55,868 bases of DNA from Anaerolineae bacterium (GCA_025055175.1 JANWYT010000025.1:1-55868), one strand, 5' to 3'; shown: positions 1-11,652, counted from the first letter of the stretch. Translations and numbers: made by a program. Notes: generated by a model from the letters alone, not told the origin.

Positions 1-1
1 C

Positions 2-2896
<2,895 letters not shown>

Positions 2897-2926
2897 GCCT
2901 GTGTTGTTTGTGATGAGTATTGAGCT

Positions 2927-3964
2927 ATGCCCAACAAGATGATCGAACTCCAGGCCGTGACCAAGCGTTACGGCAACCTAGTCGCCCTGCACAACGTGAC
3001 GATGAGCGTTCCGCGCGGAGCTATTTTGACGTTGCTCGGCCCTAGTGGCTGCGGCAAGACCACCTTCCTGCGCCTACTGGCGGGCATACAGACGCCGGAC
3101 GAGGGGGCAATTTGGCTCAATGGCCGCTTGGTGGCCGATGGCGGGGGTAAGACCTTCGTGCCACCAGAGGATCGGCGCGTAGGCCTAGTCTTCCAAGACT
3201 ATGCCCTTTTTCCGCACTTGGATGTGGGCCACAACGTAGCTTTTGGTCTGAAAGGCACGCGCCAAGAGAAAGCCGCGCGCGTAGCGGACATGCTGGCCCT
3301 GGTAGGTCTGACGGGCTACGAGCGGCGTATGCCTTATCTTTTGAGCGGCGGCCAGCAGCAGCGCGTGGCTCTGGCCCGCGCCCTCGCTCCCCTGCCCGAC
3401 ATTATGCTGTTGGATGAGCCATTCTCTAACCTAGACACTGCCCTGCGCACCCAGGTGCGCTCCGAGGTGCGTGACATTCTGCGCCAGGCCAACATGACGA
3501 CGGTCTTCGTGACCCACGACCAACAAGAAGCCCTCAGCCTATCGGATCGAGTCGCCGTCATCTTCGACGGCGTGGTGCAGCAACTTGGCACGCCTCAGGA
3601 ACTGTACAACACGCCTTGTAGCGCTGAAGTAGCTGCCTTCATGGGCGAAGCCAACTTCGTCCCAGCAGAGGCCAGTGGCACAAAGGCTCTGTCTCCTCTA
3701 GGCGAGGTGAATTTGTTCCAGCCCATGCGCGGCCCTGTACGACTCATGATCCGTCCGGAGCGGTTGCACATCGAACCGCCCCACGCCGAAGGCACATTGG
3801 CGCTGGTGCAATGGCGCGAATATTATGGACGCAGCCAACGAATCGGCGTCAAACTAGAGGACGGCACACCGCTGGTCGTCAGCACCGACACGCAAGTCGC
3901 CTATGAGCGCGGAGACAGAGTGCGCTTGACGGTCTTCGCGCCGCTGCTGGCCTTTGCTTCCTGA
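2927..3964 (+). CDS. ABC transporter ATP-binding protein, Fe(III)/polyamine type with TOBE domain
   Basis: This is a 345-residue ATPase of a binding-protein-dependent importer. Walker A is GPSGCGKT at residues 38-45, the Q-loop lies in VFQDYALFPHL, the signature is LSGGQQQRVALARALA, Walker B is IMLLDEPFSNLD, and the switch His is in FVTHD. The C-terminal 110 residues form a TOBE substrate-regulation domain (IRPERL). This arrangement is shared by FbpC (ferric iron), PotA (spermidine/putrescine) and CysA (sulfate). The FSNLD and QQEALSLSDRVAV stretches look most like FbpC, but without its permease and binding protein the substrate cannot be fixed. An ATG at 2939 is an alternative start. It is followed by a hairpin and convergent rpsI. 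Confidence 0.85.
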   Translation: MPNKMIELQAVTKRYGNLVALHNVTMSVPRGAILTLLGPSGCGKTTFLRLLAGIQTPDEGAIWLNGRLVADGGGKTFVPPEDRRVGLVFQDYALFPHLDVGHNVAFGLKGTRQEKAARVADMLALVGLTGYERRMPYLLSGGQQQRVALARALAPLPDIMLLDEPFSNLDTALRTQVRSEVRDILRQANMTTVFVTHDQQEALSLSDRVAVIFDGVVQQLGTPQELYNTPCSAEVAAFMGEANFVPAEASGTKALSPLGEVNLFQPMRGPVRLMIRPERLHIEPPHAEGTLALVQWREYYGRSQRIGVKLEDGTPLVVSTDTQVAYERGDRVRLTVFAPLLAFAS

Positions 3965-3983
3965 GCTTAGTCTATGAATAGCT

Positions 3984-4014
3984 CAAGCCCTTCTATGCTT
4001 CAAAGAAGGGCTTG
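3984..4014. terminator. Hairpin between convergent genes
   Basis: CAAGCCCTTC (3984-3993) pairs with GAAGGGCTTG (4005-4014), a perfect 10-bp stem with an 11-nt loop. It lies between the stop of the ABC ATPase and the stop of rpsI and could end both transcripts. Neither side has a clear U-tract, so the mechanism is uncertain. Confidence 0.55.
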
Positions 4015-4043
4015 GGCCGAAAGTCGTATGCCATCGGCGCGAC

Positions 4044-4460
4044 TTAGCGCTTGGTGTAGGTCGGGGCTTTGCGCGCGCGCTTGAGACCAGGCTTCTTGCG
4101 CTCCTTCTCGCGAGCGTCGCGCGTCAACAGGGCGCGCGCCTTCAGCGCAGAGCGCATATCTGGGTCAATCAGGATCAAGGCGCGGGAAATGCCCATGCGC
4201 ACAGCGTCGCGCTGGCCGCTGACGCCGCCCCCCTTGACGTGGACGCTTATGTCGTAGTTGGAGACTTGGCCCACCGCCACCAGCGGCTCAAGCAGAATCT
4301 CCATGTCGTTCGGGCGCGGGAAGTAATCCTTCGCCTCGCGCATCTCGTCGCTGTGCTGGCTCTTGATGAGGATTTGGCCTGTCCCACCAGGGAACAGACG
4401 CACGCGGGCCGTAGCCGACTTGCGGCGGCCCACGCCTTCGTAATACTGGGCAGATGACAT
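4044..4460 (-). CDS. rpsI: 30S ribosomal protein S9
   Basis: A 138-residue S9. The N-terminal YYEGVGRRKSATARVRLFPG and the basic C-terminal tail ending APTYTKR are diagnostic; in the family this tail reaches the P-site tRNA. It is the last gene of the long ribosomal cluster, 20 nt after rplM, which is the usual rplM-rpsI pair. The length is normal. The hairpin at 3984-4014 lies just downstream. Confidence 0.97.
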   Translation of the reverse strand: MSSAQYYEGVGRRKSATARVRLFPGGTGQILIKSQHSDEMREAKDYFPRPNDMEILLEPLVAVGQVSNYDISVHVKGGGVSGQRDAVRMGISRALILIDPDMRSALKARALLTRDAREKERKKPGLKRARKAPTYTKR

Positions 4461-4480
4461 GCTCTCGCTCCCTAGGCTGG

Positions 4481-4924
4481 CTACAGTTGGATCGGTTCGG
4501 GTTTTTGGGCGGCGTGCGGATGTTCGGCGCCGGCGTACAGCTTCAGCTTGCCGAGCATTTGATGGCCCAGCGCGCCTTTGGGCAGCATACGCTTGACAGC
4601 AATCTTCAGGGCGCGCTCTGGGTACTTGTTCATGATCTGGCGCAGCGTCTGGGTGTGCAGACCGCCAGGATAGCCGGAATAGCGGCGATACAGCTTGACA
4701 TCCATGCGGTTGCGCGTGACGTGAATGTGCGCGCAGTTGATGACTACGACGAAATCGCCGGTGTCCAGATTAGGGGTGAAGGTCGGCTTGTGCTTGCCGC
4801 GCAGCACGTGGGCAATACGCGAAGCCAAGCGGCCCAGCGTTTGGCCTTTGGCATCCACCAGCAGCCACTTGCGTTCAATGTCTTTGGGCGTGGTGACGTA
4901 AGTCGCCTGAATTTTCGCTCTCAT
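4481..4924 (-). CDS. rplM: 50S ribosomal protein L13
   Basis: A 147-residue L13, an early-assembling protein of the large subunit. KWLLVDAKGQTLGRLAS near the N-terminus, the GDFVVVINC core and the MLPKGALGHQMLGKLK stretch match the family. It is paired with rpsI downstream; truA ends 35 nt upstream, so truA-rplM-rpsI probably form the tail of the same transcript. Confidence 0.97.
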   Translation of the reverse strand: MRAKIQATYVTTPKDIERKWLLVDAKGQTLGRLASRIAHVLRGKHKPTFTPNLDTGDFVVVINCAHIHVTRNRMDVKLYRRYSGYPGGLHTQTLRQIMNKYPERALKIAVKRMLPKGALGHQMLGKLKLYAGAEHPHAAQKPEPIQL

Positions 4925-4959
4925 CCTTAATTTCCTCGTTGGTTGGGTTGCCCCAACCG

Positions 4960-5751
4960 CTAATGACTCGCTTGATAGTGGCTTGGCCGCCGCGTGCCTG
5001 GCGGCGGATAACGGACTTCGGTCAGAGTGAGGCCCTGGGCTGGGGCCAGTTTGCCACTGCGGCTCAGGTCACGGGCCAGAAAGGCCGCCTGAAAGGCTTC
5101 TAGACTCATCCGTCCCCGACCCACCTCTACTAACATCCAGACGATCCGCCGCACCATGTGGCGCAGGAAGGCCGTCGCAGTGATGGTGTACTGCGCTATG
5201 CGCCCAAACAAGCTCGGCTGCACCTGCCAAACCGACTCGAACACCTCGCGGACGGTGCTGCCTTCACCATCGGGCGGTGAGCCGAAGGTGGCGAAGTCGT
5301 GGCGTCCGATCAGCAGGGCGGCCGCCGCGTTCATAGCGGCTATGTCCAGCTCCGCAGGGACTTGCCAGCAAGTGCGCAGGGTGAGCGGTTGGCGCTCTTT
5401 CACCATCGCCACCTGGTAGCCATAGGTGCGGCTGAGGGCATCGAAGCGCGGGTGAAAGTCATCCTGAAGGTTCAGGTCTTGCAGAGCAATGTCGCGCGGC
5501 AGCGCATGGTTGATGGCCTTGAGCAAGGCTTCTGTGCTGTGCTTCCAGTCAACCTCAAAAGCGATCACTTGACCGATAGCATGAACGCCGCTGTCCGTCC
5601 GCCCTGCCCCGATCACTTCCACCGCCTGACGACTGACCTGAGCGATGGCTGCTTCCAGCGCAGCTTGCACGCTGGGATGGCCGGGCGACAGGCGCTGCCA
5701 GCCTTCATAGGCTGTGCCGTCGTAGGCGACGGTAGCACGGTAGCGGGTCAT
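4960..5751 (-). CDS. truA: tRNA pseudouridine(38-40) synthase TruA
   Basis: The enzyme isomerises uridines 38-40 in the anticodon arm of many tRNAs. The catalytic aspartate lies in GAGRTDSGVHA, and the N-terminal AYDGTAYEGWQ and the FLRHMVRRIVWML block are typical. I chose the ATG at 5751; a GTG at 5757 two codons upstream is possible and neither has a strong Shine-Dalgarno. The C-terminus runs a little beyond the conserved domain. It lies between rplQ (18 nt upstream) and rplM, an arrangement also seen in Firmicutes. Confidence 0.95.
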   Translation of the reverse strand: MTRYRATVAYDGTAYEGWQRLSPGHPSVQAALEAAIAQVSRQAVEVIGAGRTDSGVHAIGQVIAFEVDWKHSTEALLKAINHALPRDIALQDLNLQDDFHPRFDALSRTYGYQVAMVKERQPLTLRTCWQVPAELDIAAMNAAAALLIGRHDFATFGSPPDGEGSTVREVFESVWQVQPSLFGRIAQYTITATAFLRHMVRRIVWMLVEVGRGRMSLEAFQAAFLARDLSRSGKLAPAQGLTLTEVRYPPPGTRRPSHYQASH

Positions 5752-5769
5752 CGGCACACACTGCCAGCA

Positions 5770-6159
5770 CTAAACTAATTCGATCAGCACCATCTCGGCG
5801 TTGTCCCCACGACGAGGGCCGAGTTTGTAGATGCGGGTGTAACCGCCAGGACGCTCCGCGTAACGCGGGGCAATCTCGTCAAAAAGCTTTTGGACGATGA
5901 CGCGGTCATTGTTCAAACGGCTGGCCACAACCCGCCGCGCATGTACCGCTATCATCTGGTCACCCTTAGCTTCAGCTTTGGCCAGCGCGCGCTTGGCGAT
6001 GGTGATGAGGCGTTCGGCATGCCCGCGCACGAAGACCGCTTTGGCCTGGGTCGTTTGAATGCGCCCATGCGTGAACAAGGCTACCGCCAGGTTCAGCCGC
6101 AGGGCTTTGCGCTGGCCGCTGTTGCGACTCAGCTTCTTTCCACTCACCCGATGACGCAT
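5770..6159 (-). CDS. rplQ: 50S ribosomal protein L17
   Basis: A 129-residue L17. MRHRVSGKKLSRNSGQRKAL at the N-terminus and the ending GPRRGDNAEMVLIELV are diagnostic. It follows rpoA by 30 nt, the standard end of the alpha operon. A central segment of about ten residues (AKGDQMIAVHARR) sits in the variable loop of the family. Otherwise ordinary. Confidence 0.97.
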   Translation of the reverse strand: MRHRVSGKKLSRNSGQRKALRLNLAVALFTHGRIQTTQAKAVFVRGHAERLITIAKRALAKAEAKGDQMIAVHARRVVASRLNNDRVIVQKLFDEIAPRYAERPGGYTRIYKLGPRRGDNAEMVLIELV

Positions 6160-6189
6160 TGTTTGCGCTCCGTCAACGACTAAAATCGA

Positions 6190-7179
6190 TTAATCACTGC
6201 TGCCGAAGGGATAGTAACCCTTCTCTTTGAGTTTCTCGACCAGCTCGTCGAGAGACTTCTCGCCAAAGTTGCGGATGGCCAACATGGCATCTGAGCCGCG
6301 CTGGAGCATGTCCAGCACGTCACCGATGGAGGTGATCCCAGTGCGCTTGAGCGAGTTGAAGACGCGCACGCTCAAATCCAGTTCCTCAATCGGCTTCTCG
6401 TAGAGCGGCTGGTGGCGGCTAGAGGCGATATCTGGCTCTACGCGCTCAATCTCAAAATCGCCGTAATCCACTCCACCGATCACCACCAGATGACGCATGA
6501 GGATTTGCGAAGCCTGACTGATGGCTTCTTCCGGACGCACCGTGCCGTCTGTCCAAATTTCCAGGATCAGGCGGTCATAGTTGGTACGCTGGCCTACGCG
6601 GGCGCGCTCCACGTCGTAGCGCACCTTGCGAATGGGACTGAAGATGGCATCGACGGGCAACTCACCGATGGGCAGGCGTCCGCGCTCTTCCGCTGGGCTG
6701 AAGCCGCGTCCCATGCGCACCTCAAACTCCATCTCAATATGGGCGTTCGCGTCATCGACAGTGAACAGATACAGGTCAGTATTTTCGATGACTACTTCTG
6801 GTGGACACCAGATGTCGGCTGCCGTCACCGTGCCTTCGCCGCGATGATCCAAGCGCAAGCGCGCGTTCTCCACGCCATGCATAGTCAAGCGCATTTGCTT
6901 GACCTGGAGGATGAGCTGCGTCATGTCTTCGCGCACGCCAGGGATGGCTGAGAATTCGTGATGAACGTCCGAGACGCGGATGCTGGTCACGGCAGCGCCA
7001 GGCAGGGACGAGAGCAAGACGCGGCGCAGCGCGCTGCCTAGCGTCAGACCGTAGCCGCTCTCCAGCGGAGTGATGATGAAGCGGCCATAGTTGCGCGTCA
7101 CCGCCTGTGATTCGACCTTGTGCGGCAGCACCATGTTGCTGGTGATCTGATTGATGTCCGAGTTTGAATGGTATGCCAT
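6190..7179 (-). CDS. rpoA: DNA-directed RNA polymerase subunit alpha
   Basis: A 329-residue alpha subunit. The N-terminal domain (about 1-230) has the assembly motifs PLESGYGLTLGSALRRVLLS and GAAVTSIR; alpha dimerises and nucleates polymerase assembly. After a short linker, the C-terminal domain (about 255-325) carries the helix-hairpin-helix region with RNFGEKSLDEL, which contacts UP elements and activators. It lies between rpsK and rplQ; the usual rpsD between rpsK and rpoA is missing, with only 21 nt there. Confidence 0.98.
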   Translation of the reverse strand: MAYHSNSDINQITSNMVLPHKVESQAVTRNYGRFIITPLESGYGLTLGSALRRVLLSSLPGAAVTSIRVSDVHHEFSAIPGVREDMTQLILQVKQMRLTMHGVENARLRLDHRGEGTVTAADIWCPPEVVIENTDLYLFTVDDANAHIEMEFEVRMGRGFSPAEERGRLPIGELPVDAIFSPIRKVRYDVERARVGQRTNYDRLILEIWTDGTVRPEEAISQASQILMRHLVVIGGVDYGDFEIERVEPDIASSRHQPLYEKPIEELDLSVRVFNSLKRTGITSIGDVLDMLQRGSDAMLAIRNFGEKSLDELVEKLKEKGYYPFGSSD

Positions 7180-7200
7180 CGAGCCACGCTCCTTTGCCGC

Positions 7201-7605
7201 CTAGACGCGGCGCTTCTTGGGCGGGCGTACCCCGTTGTGCGGGACGGGCGTCAAATCTGTGATCGAGCGCACCTTCAGGCCGCTGGACTGAATGGCGCGG
7301 ATTGCGGCTTCGCGGCCAGGGCCAGGGCCTTTGACGAAGATATCCACTTCTTTCATGCCATGCTGCTGCGAGGACTCCGAAGCCGTCTGAGCGGCCATAC
7401 GCGCGGCATAGGGCGTGCTTTTGCGGCTACCCTTGAAACCTGACGTGCCAGCGCTGGCCCAAGTCACCACATTGCCCGATTGGTCGGTCATGCTGACGAT
7501 GGTGTTGTTGAACGTCGCGTAGATATGAGCCTGACCATAGGGAATATTCTTGGTGACCTTCTTGGTCGTCCTACGGGTCGTCGTCTTCTTGGTCGTGCGT
7601 GCCAT
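7201..7605 (-). CDS. rpsK: 30S ribosomal protein S11
   Basis: A 134-residue S11, part of the platform of the small subunit. [34 protein letters not shown] and [11 protein letters not shown] are diagnostic. I start it at the ATG at 7605 because a GGAG lies six bases before it; the open frame runs 23 codons further upstream but that stretch does not resemble S11. The N-terminus is a Lys/Arg/Thr-rich tail of about 20 residues. Confidence 0.96.
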   Translation of the reverse strand: MARTTKKTTTRRTTKKVTKNIPYGQAHIYATFNNTIVSMTDQSGNVVTWASAGTSGFKGSRKSTPYAARMAAQTASESSQQHGMKEVDIFVKGPGPGREAAIRAIQSSGLKVRSITDLTPVPHNGVRPPKKRRV

Positions 7606-7719
7606 ACACTTCTCCGATGAACCTTGCTGAGTCTTTCGACGATAAGAGCATCCTACGGCGCGCAGGACGCTCACTAGGGCAAACTATGGGCTTGTCGCAG
7701 GTGGATGAGGTGCGCGGGC

Positions 7720-8106
7720 CTATTTCTTGGTCGCACCACGACGACGGCCACGCCCTGGGACGGTCTTGCGCTCACCACGACGGGTGCGGGCGTTGGTGCG
7801 GGTGCGCTGGCCACGTACTGGGAGGTTGCGACGGTGACGCAATCCACGATAGCAGCCAATCTCCATCAGGCGCTTGATGTTGAGCTGAACTTCGCGGCGC
7901 AGATCGCCCTCGACGGTCAGCAAGCCCACTTGCTCGCGCAGCTTCTGCACGTCGGCTTCAGACAAGTCGCGCACACGGGTATTGGGATTCACGCCCGTCG
8001 CAGCGAGAATCTTTTGGCTGGTCTTCAATCCGATGCCATAGATGTAGGTCAGGGCTATTTCAACGCGCTTCTCGCGCGGCAAGTCAACGCCTTCGATACG
8101 AGCCAT
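7720..8106 (-). CDS. rpsM: 30S ribosomal protein S13
   Basis: A 128-residue S13. [25 protein letters not shown] and the [20 protein letters not shown] block are diagnostic. S13 sits in the head of the small subunit and contacts S19, L5 and P-site tRNA through its basic tail. It follows rpmJ by 12 nt. A gap of 114 nt separates it from rpsK, longer than elsewhere in the cluster, without a recognisable gene or strong hairpin. Confidence 0.97.
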   Translation of the reverse strand: MARIEGVDLPREKRVEIALTYIYGIGLKTSQKILAATGVNPNTRVRDLSEADVQKLREQVGLLTVEGDLRREVQLNIKRLMEIGCYRGLRHRRNLPVRGQRTRTNARTRRGERKTVPGRGRRRGATKK

Positions 8107-8118
8107 GCGTGCTTACTC

Positions 8119-8232
8119 CTAGCCCTGCTTCTGCTTGTGCTTGGGGTTGATGCAGATAATCATCACGCGCCCGTGCCGCTTGATGACGCGGCATTTGGGA
8201 CAGCGTTTTTTGATGGAGGTGGAAACTTTCAT
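8119..8232 (-). CDS. rpmJ: 50S ribosomal protein L36
   Basis: A 37-codon gene reading [19 protein letters not shown] and then [18 protein letters not shown]. The Cys-x2-Cys pair with the later Cys and His is the zinc-binding (C+) form of L36. It is the first gene of the rpmJ-rpsM-rpsK-rpoA-rplQ block and lies about 33 nt downstream of a good promoter. Shine-Dalgarno is weak (AAAGG about ten bases before the ATG). Confidence 0.95.
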   Translation of the reverse strand: MKVSTSIKKRCPKCRVIKRHGRVMIICINPKHKQKQG

Positions 8233-8627
8233 CGCCAGAACGCCTTTGCTTGTATTCCCAACAAACGGTGAATTTTAGCAGAACGGACAGTCGATGTCTA
8301 TTCTGAATCTCAAGGCACGACGAAGCGCAGCGGAGCTGCTGCCACCAGGCACGCGACATCCAGACGCTCTGTGGGATTGACCAGAAAAGTCAACGTGATC
8401 GAAAAATCGCGCACGAGTCAACATCTATTGCGCCATACCCCACCGACAGGAAGGCCTAAGCTTGGCGATTCGGCAGCATATAAAGAGTACCACAGCGCAC
8501 TTGGCCCTCAAAATCGTAGAAGGGACAGTCCTGAGCTTCAAAGCGCGCTGGGCCTGCGCATCGATGACCCAAGATCAGCCTCCCAAAAAGCCAGTGTCAG
8601 GGATCGTAGCATTCCTCAGCCTTTGGC
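8233..8627. other. 395-bp gap between map and rpmJ; no gene seen
   Basis: infA (initiation factor IF-1) usually lies here, but no frame on either strand gives an IF-1-like sequence. Apart from the promoter at 8272-8300 and a small GCAGC/GCTGC stem near 8330, I see nothing. The base composition is slightly more AT-rich than the neighbouring genes, as expected for non-coding DNA. Confidence 0.6.
8272..8300 (-). promoter_or_regulatory. Promoter for the rpmJ-rpsM-rpsK-rpoA-rplQ block
   Basis: On the minus strand TAGACA (8295-8300) is followed after exactly 17 nt by TAAAAT (8272-8277), and TG lies one base before the -10 (TGCTAAAAT, an extended -10). Transcription should start near 8265, leaving a leader of about 33 nt before rpmJ. 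Confidence 0.7.
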
Positions 8628-9500
8628 TCACAACAAAGTGAGGATTTGCGGGCCATCGGCAGTGATAGCGATGGTGTGTTCACAGTGGGCGCACAGCGAG
8701 CGATCTTTGGTGACGACCGTCCAGCCATCCTTCAGTTCCTCAAGAGCGTTCCGTCCAGCGATGACCATCGGCTCAATGGCGTAGGTCATGCCCTCTACCA
8801 GCTCATAATCCTGGAAGGAATGGCGCGGGTTGCGGCGCTGCTTGGCGCTAGGCCACCAATTCGGCACTTGTGGCGCTTCGTGCATTTTGCGCCCTACTCC
8901 ATGCCCAGTGTATTCCAGCGCCACGCTGTAACCGTTCTTGCTGGCCACACTCTCGGTCGCGCGGGCCACGTCGCTCACCATCTTGCCCACCTGCGAAGCG
9001 GCGATAGCCGCCTGGAGGGCCTGTTCGGTCACGTCGATCAGGCGGCGCACGGCTGGCGGAACTTCCCCTACCGCCACCGTGAAAGCCGCGTCGCCCACCA
9101 TCCCCTGATAAAAGCAGGCCGTGTCAATGCTCACAATGTCTCCTTCTTTGAGGATGACATCGGCGCGCGCGATTCCATGCACCAACTCGTGGTTGAGGCA
9201 AGCGGTAATAGTGGTCGGAAAAGGCGGGTGATTGTTGGGAGCATAGCCCAGGAAGCACGGCACAGCTCCATGATCGCGGATGACCGTCTCAGCGATATCG
9301 TTGAGGGCTAGCGTAGAAATGCCGGGGCGGATCGCCTCGCGCACGGCCTGCAAGGCACGCGCGGTCACGCGGCCAGCTTCGCGCATGATGGCGATTTCTT
9401 CTGCCGTCTTGATCGTCGGCGTCTCGCGTTCGCGCTCCTTGGGCTTTTGAGCGGTGGGTTTGGCTTCTAGCAAGCGAGAGATGGAGGAGGGACGGAACAT
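8628..9500 (-). CDS. map: Methionine aminopeptidase, type I
   Basis: This 290-residue metalloenzyme removes the initiator methionine from new proteins. The five metal ligands are visible: two Asp in VSIDTACFYQGMVGDAAFTV, His in YTGHGVGRKMHE, Glu in YAIEPMV and Glu in HCEHTIAIT. The catalytic domain starts at about residue 30 (IKTAEEIAIMREAGR); the preceding residues are a charged extension. The start at 9500 is supported by GAGGT six bases upstream. After MHEAPQVPN there is an insertion of about 15 residues rich in Arg/Gln. It follows adk by 9 nt. Confidence 0.95.
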   Translation of the reverse strand: MFRPSSISRLLEAKPTAQKPKERERETPTIKTAEEIAIMREAGRVTARALQAVREAIRPGISTLALNDIAETVIRDHGAVPCFLGYAPNNHPPFPTTITACLNHELVHGIARADVILKEGDIVSIDTACFYQGMVGDAAFTVAVGEVPPAVRRLIDVTEQALQAAIAASQVGKMVSDVARATESVASKNGYSVALEYTGHGVGRKMHEAPQVPNWWPSAKQRRNPRHSFQDYELVEGMTYAIEPMVIAGRNALEELKDGWTVVTKDRSLCAHCEHTIAITADGPQILTLL

Positions 9501-9509
9501 GAATCGACC

Positions 9510-10205
9510 TCAGGACTCGTCAATCAAACGGTACAGGTCGGCGCTGACGGCTTCGATAGGCCGATCTGCGTCCACCATGTGCAGCAGACCTCGCGCCTGA
9601 TAATAGTCTACCAGGGGCTGCGTCTCTGCCAAATAGGTATCGATGCGCTTGATGACCGCCATAGCGTCGGCGTCGTCGGCGCGGCGCTGCAAAATTTCGT
9701 CACCGCGTTTGACGACGATGCGCGGGGGGAACAGCCCTTCGGGGTGCTTCTCGACCTGAATGTCCAGACCATCTTTTTGATAGTAGATGTTGTAGGCCTG
9801 GCCATTGGCGGCGGTCACGCGACCAAAGGCGCGTTTGAAGGCCACATACAGGTCAAGGTACATGAGGATGACTGCGTTCACGCGCTGGTCGCGCTCAGCC
9901 AAGTAAGCAGCCAGAAAATCAGCCTGAGCGATGTTGCGTGGGTAGCCATCTAGGATGGCGCCGCCAACCGCGTCGGGCTGAGCCAGGCGATCCGCCACGA
10001 CGGCGTTGGTCGTCTCATCGTCGATCAGACGGCCCGCCTCCATCATTTCCTGGACGCGCAGGGCTAGCTCATCACTGCGCTTGCGCATGGCGCGGAACAT
10101 CTCGCCTGTCGAAACGTGCGGAATGTTGTACTTCTGGCTGATGAGCTGAGCTTGCGTACCTTTGCCCGAGCCCTGGACGCCCATCAAATTTAAGTAGAGG
10201 GCCAT
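9510..10205 (-). CDS. adk: Adenylate kinase
   Basis: Converts ATP + AMP to 2 ADP. The P-loop GVQGSGKGTQ is at residues 9-18; STGEMFRAM and GAILDGYPRN bind AMP. The LID region (about 125-165) has no cysteines, so this is not the zinc-binding form, and it is divergent, with few of the usual paired arginines. RRADDADAM after the LID is the normal hinge. The length of 231 is slightly long. It lies between secY and map as in many bacteria, but a terminator-like hairpin separates it from secY. Confidence 0.93.
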   Translation of the reverse strand: MALYLNLMGVQGSGKGTQAQLISQKYNIPHVSTGEMFRAMRKRSDELALRVQEMMEAGRLIDDETTNAVVADRLAQPDAVGGAILDGYPRNIAQADFLAAYLAERDQRVNAVILMYLDLYVAFKRAFGRVTAANGQAYNIYYQKDGLDIQVEKHPEGLFPPRIVVKRGDEILQRRADDADAMAVIKRIDTYLAETQPLVDYYQARGLLHMVDADRPIEAVSADLYRLIDES

Positions 10206-10244
10206 GAGCCTAACTTCCTTTCTTGGATAACAAAATCAGCTGAG

Positions 10245-10287
10245 CCAAACAAACAAAAGGGGCAGACAGTCCTCGGACTGCGCCCCT
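10245..10287 (-). terminator. Terminator or attenuator between secY and adk
   Basis: Read on the minus strand, AGGGGC-G-CAGTCC-GA-GGACTG-TCT-GCCCCT forms a two-part stem (10258-10287), followed by TTTGTTTGTTT. It is the most terminator-like structure inside the ribosomal cluster and may cut expression of adk-map relative to secY. Confidence 0.7.
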
Positions 10288-10314
10288 CTTGGCATTGTAA
10301 CCCAGAATGAGGCA

Positions 10315-11652
10315 TCAGCGCATGAAGCCTTCATAATTGCGCATGACGAGCTGGGCTTCAAGCTGGCGCAGCGTGTCGATGACGACGCCGACCACGATGA
10401 TGAGGCCAGAGCCGCTCAGCACCAGGGCCGGATTGTTGGATGAGCCGGTCGCCACTTCCAACGGGAAGATGAGGCTGTTGATGAAGTCCACCACGCCCGG
10501 CACAATGGCAATCGTCCCCAAGAACAACGCGCCGACCAATGTAATGCGCCGCGTCGTGCGCATGATGTAGTCATCGGTGCGCTTGCCAGGGCGAATGCCA
10601 GGTATAAAACCACCTTGACGTTGCAGAGTCTCAGCCAGGCGATAGTTGCCCACCATCACATCAGCATAGAAGAAGGTGAAGCCCACCGTCATCAAGAAGA
10701 AGACACTCCAGTAGATGAGGCCGCGCTGGTTGCCGAGCGCGTTCTGAATCTGCCAGAAAAATGAGCCCTCTGGGGGGCTAAACAGGCCGATGATGATGGC
10801 TGGAAAGGTGATGATACTCTGCGAGAAGATCAGCGGGATCATGCCCACTGGGTTCACGCGCAGCGGGATGTACTGCCCGCGCCCCATCTGCATCTGCTTT
10901 TGGCCGCGCACGCGCTTGCCGTATTGCACAGGAATGCGGCGCACGCCTTCCTGCACATAGATGATGGTGACGACGCTGGCCAGGACGATCACCACGAAGA
11001 CGATCAGGTTGTAGATGGCGCGATCTGGGTTGTTTTGCAGCAGCAGGATGAGGTTGCCTGGCGCCGTCGCTACGATACCCGCAAAGATGATGATGCTGAT
11101 CCCGTTGCCGATGCCCTGCTCGGTAATCAGCTCACCCAACCACACCGCGAACATCGTGCCAGCGGTCATGGTGATGATGACCGAGAGCGTCAGCAGAAAA
11201 TCTTGGCCGAAGCCTGGGATGATGGGCTGACCTGATTGAGTCAGCGCGCTGAAGATGCTGATCTGGCCGATGGATTGCAAAATCGCCATCGGAATAGCCA
11301 GGAAGTAGGTATAGCGCTGAATCTTCTCTTGACCGCCCGGCTCGCGCTGGATGGCCTCCAACGCTGGCACAATCGGCACGAGCAGCTGCAAGATGATGGA
11401 GGCGGTGATGTAGGGATAGACGCCGTTGGCCAGCACGCTGAAGCGCTGCACCGCGCCGCCTGATAACAAGTTCAGCACGTTCACCAGGCCATCAGCGTTC
11501 GGGTTGTTCAGCACGCTGTCCAGCGCCACCGAATCCACGCCAATCACCGGCACATGCGTCCCGAATTGGTACACCAACAAAATGAAGAAGGTGAACAGCA
11601 GCTTGTTCCGCACCTCAGGCAGGCGGAAGGCGTTGCGTAAGGCCTGAAGCAT
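10315..11652 (-). CDS. secY: Preprotein translocase subunit SecY
   Basis: The 445-residue channel subunit of the Sec translocon in the inner membrane, with ten hydrophobic segments. Diagnostic stretches are the N-terminal RNKLLFTFFILLVYQFGTHV, GIMPGI-like FIPGIRPGKRTDDY in the loop before the last helices, and IQREPGGQEKIQRYT. It lies after rplO as usual. The C-terminus ends MRNYEGFMR, typical of the family. Confidence 0.97.
   Translation of the reverse strand: MLQALRNAFRLPEVRNKLLFTFFILLVYQFGTHVPVIGVDSVALDSVLNNPNADGLVNVLNLLSGGAVQRFSVLANGVYPYITASIILQLLVPIVPALEAIQREPGGQEKIQRYTYFLAIPMAILQSIGQISIFSALTQSGQPIIPGFGQDFLLTLSVIITMTAGTMFAVWLGELITEQGIGNGISIIIFAGIVATAPGNLILLLQNNPDRAIYNLIVFVVIVLASVVTIIYVQEGVRRIPVQYGKRVRGQKQMQMGRGQYIPLRVNPVGMIPLIFSQSIITFPAIIIGLFSPPEGSFFWQIQNALGNQRGLIYWSVFFLMTVGFTFFYADVMVGNYRLAETLQRQGGFIPGIRPGKRTDDYIMRTTRRITLVGALFLGTIAIVPGVVDFINSLIFPLEVATGSSNNPALVLSGSGLIIVVGVVIDTLRQLEAQLVMRNYEGFMR

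Noticed and set aside
7606..7674. N-terminal extension of S11
   Set aside because: The 23 extra codons do not resemble S11 and the ATG at 7605 has a well-spaced GGAG.
8084..8359. 91-codon minus-strand frame over rpmJ
   Set aside because: It overlaps rpmJ in another frame and matches no family; rpmJ itself is clear.
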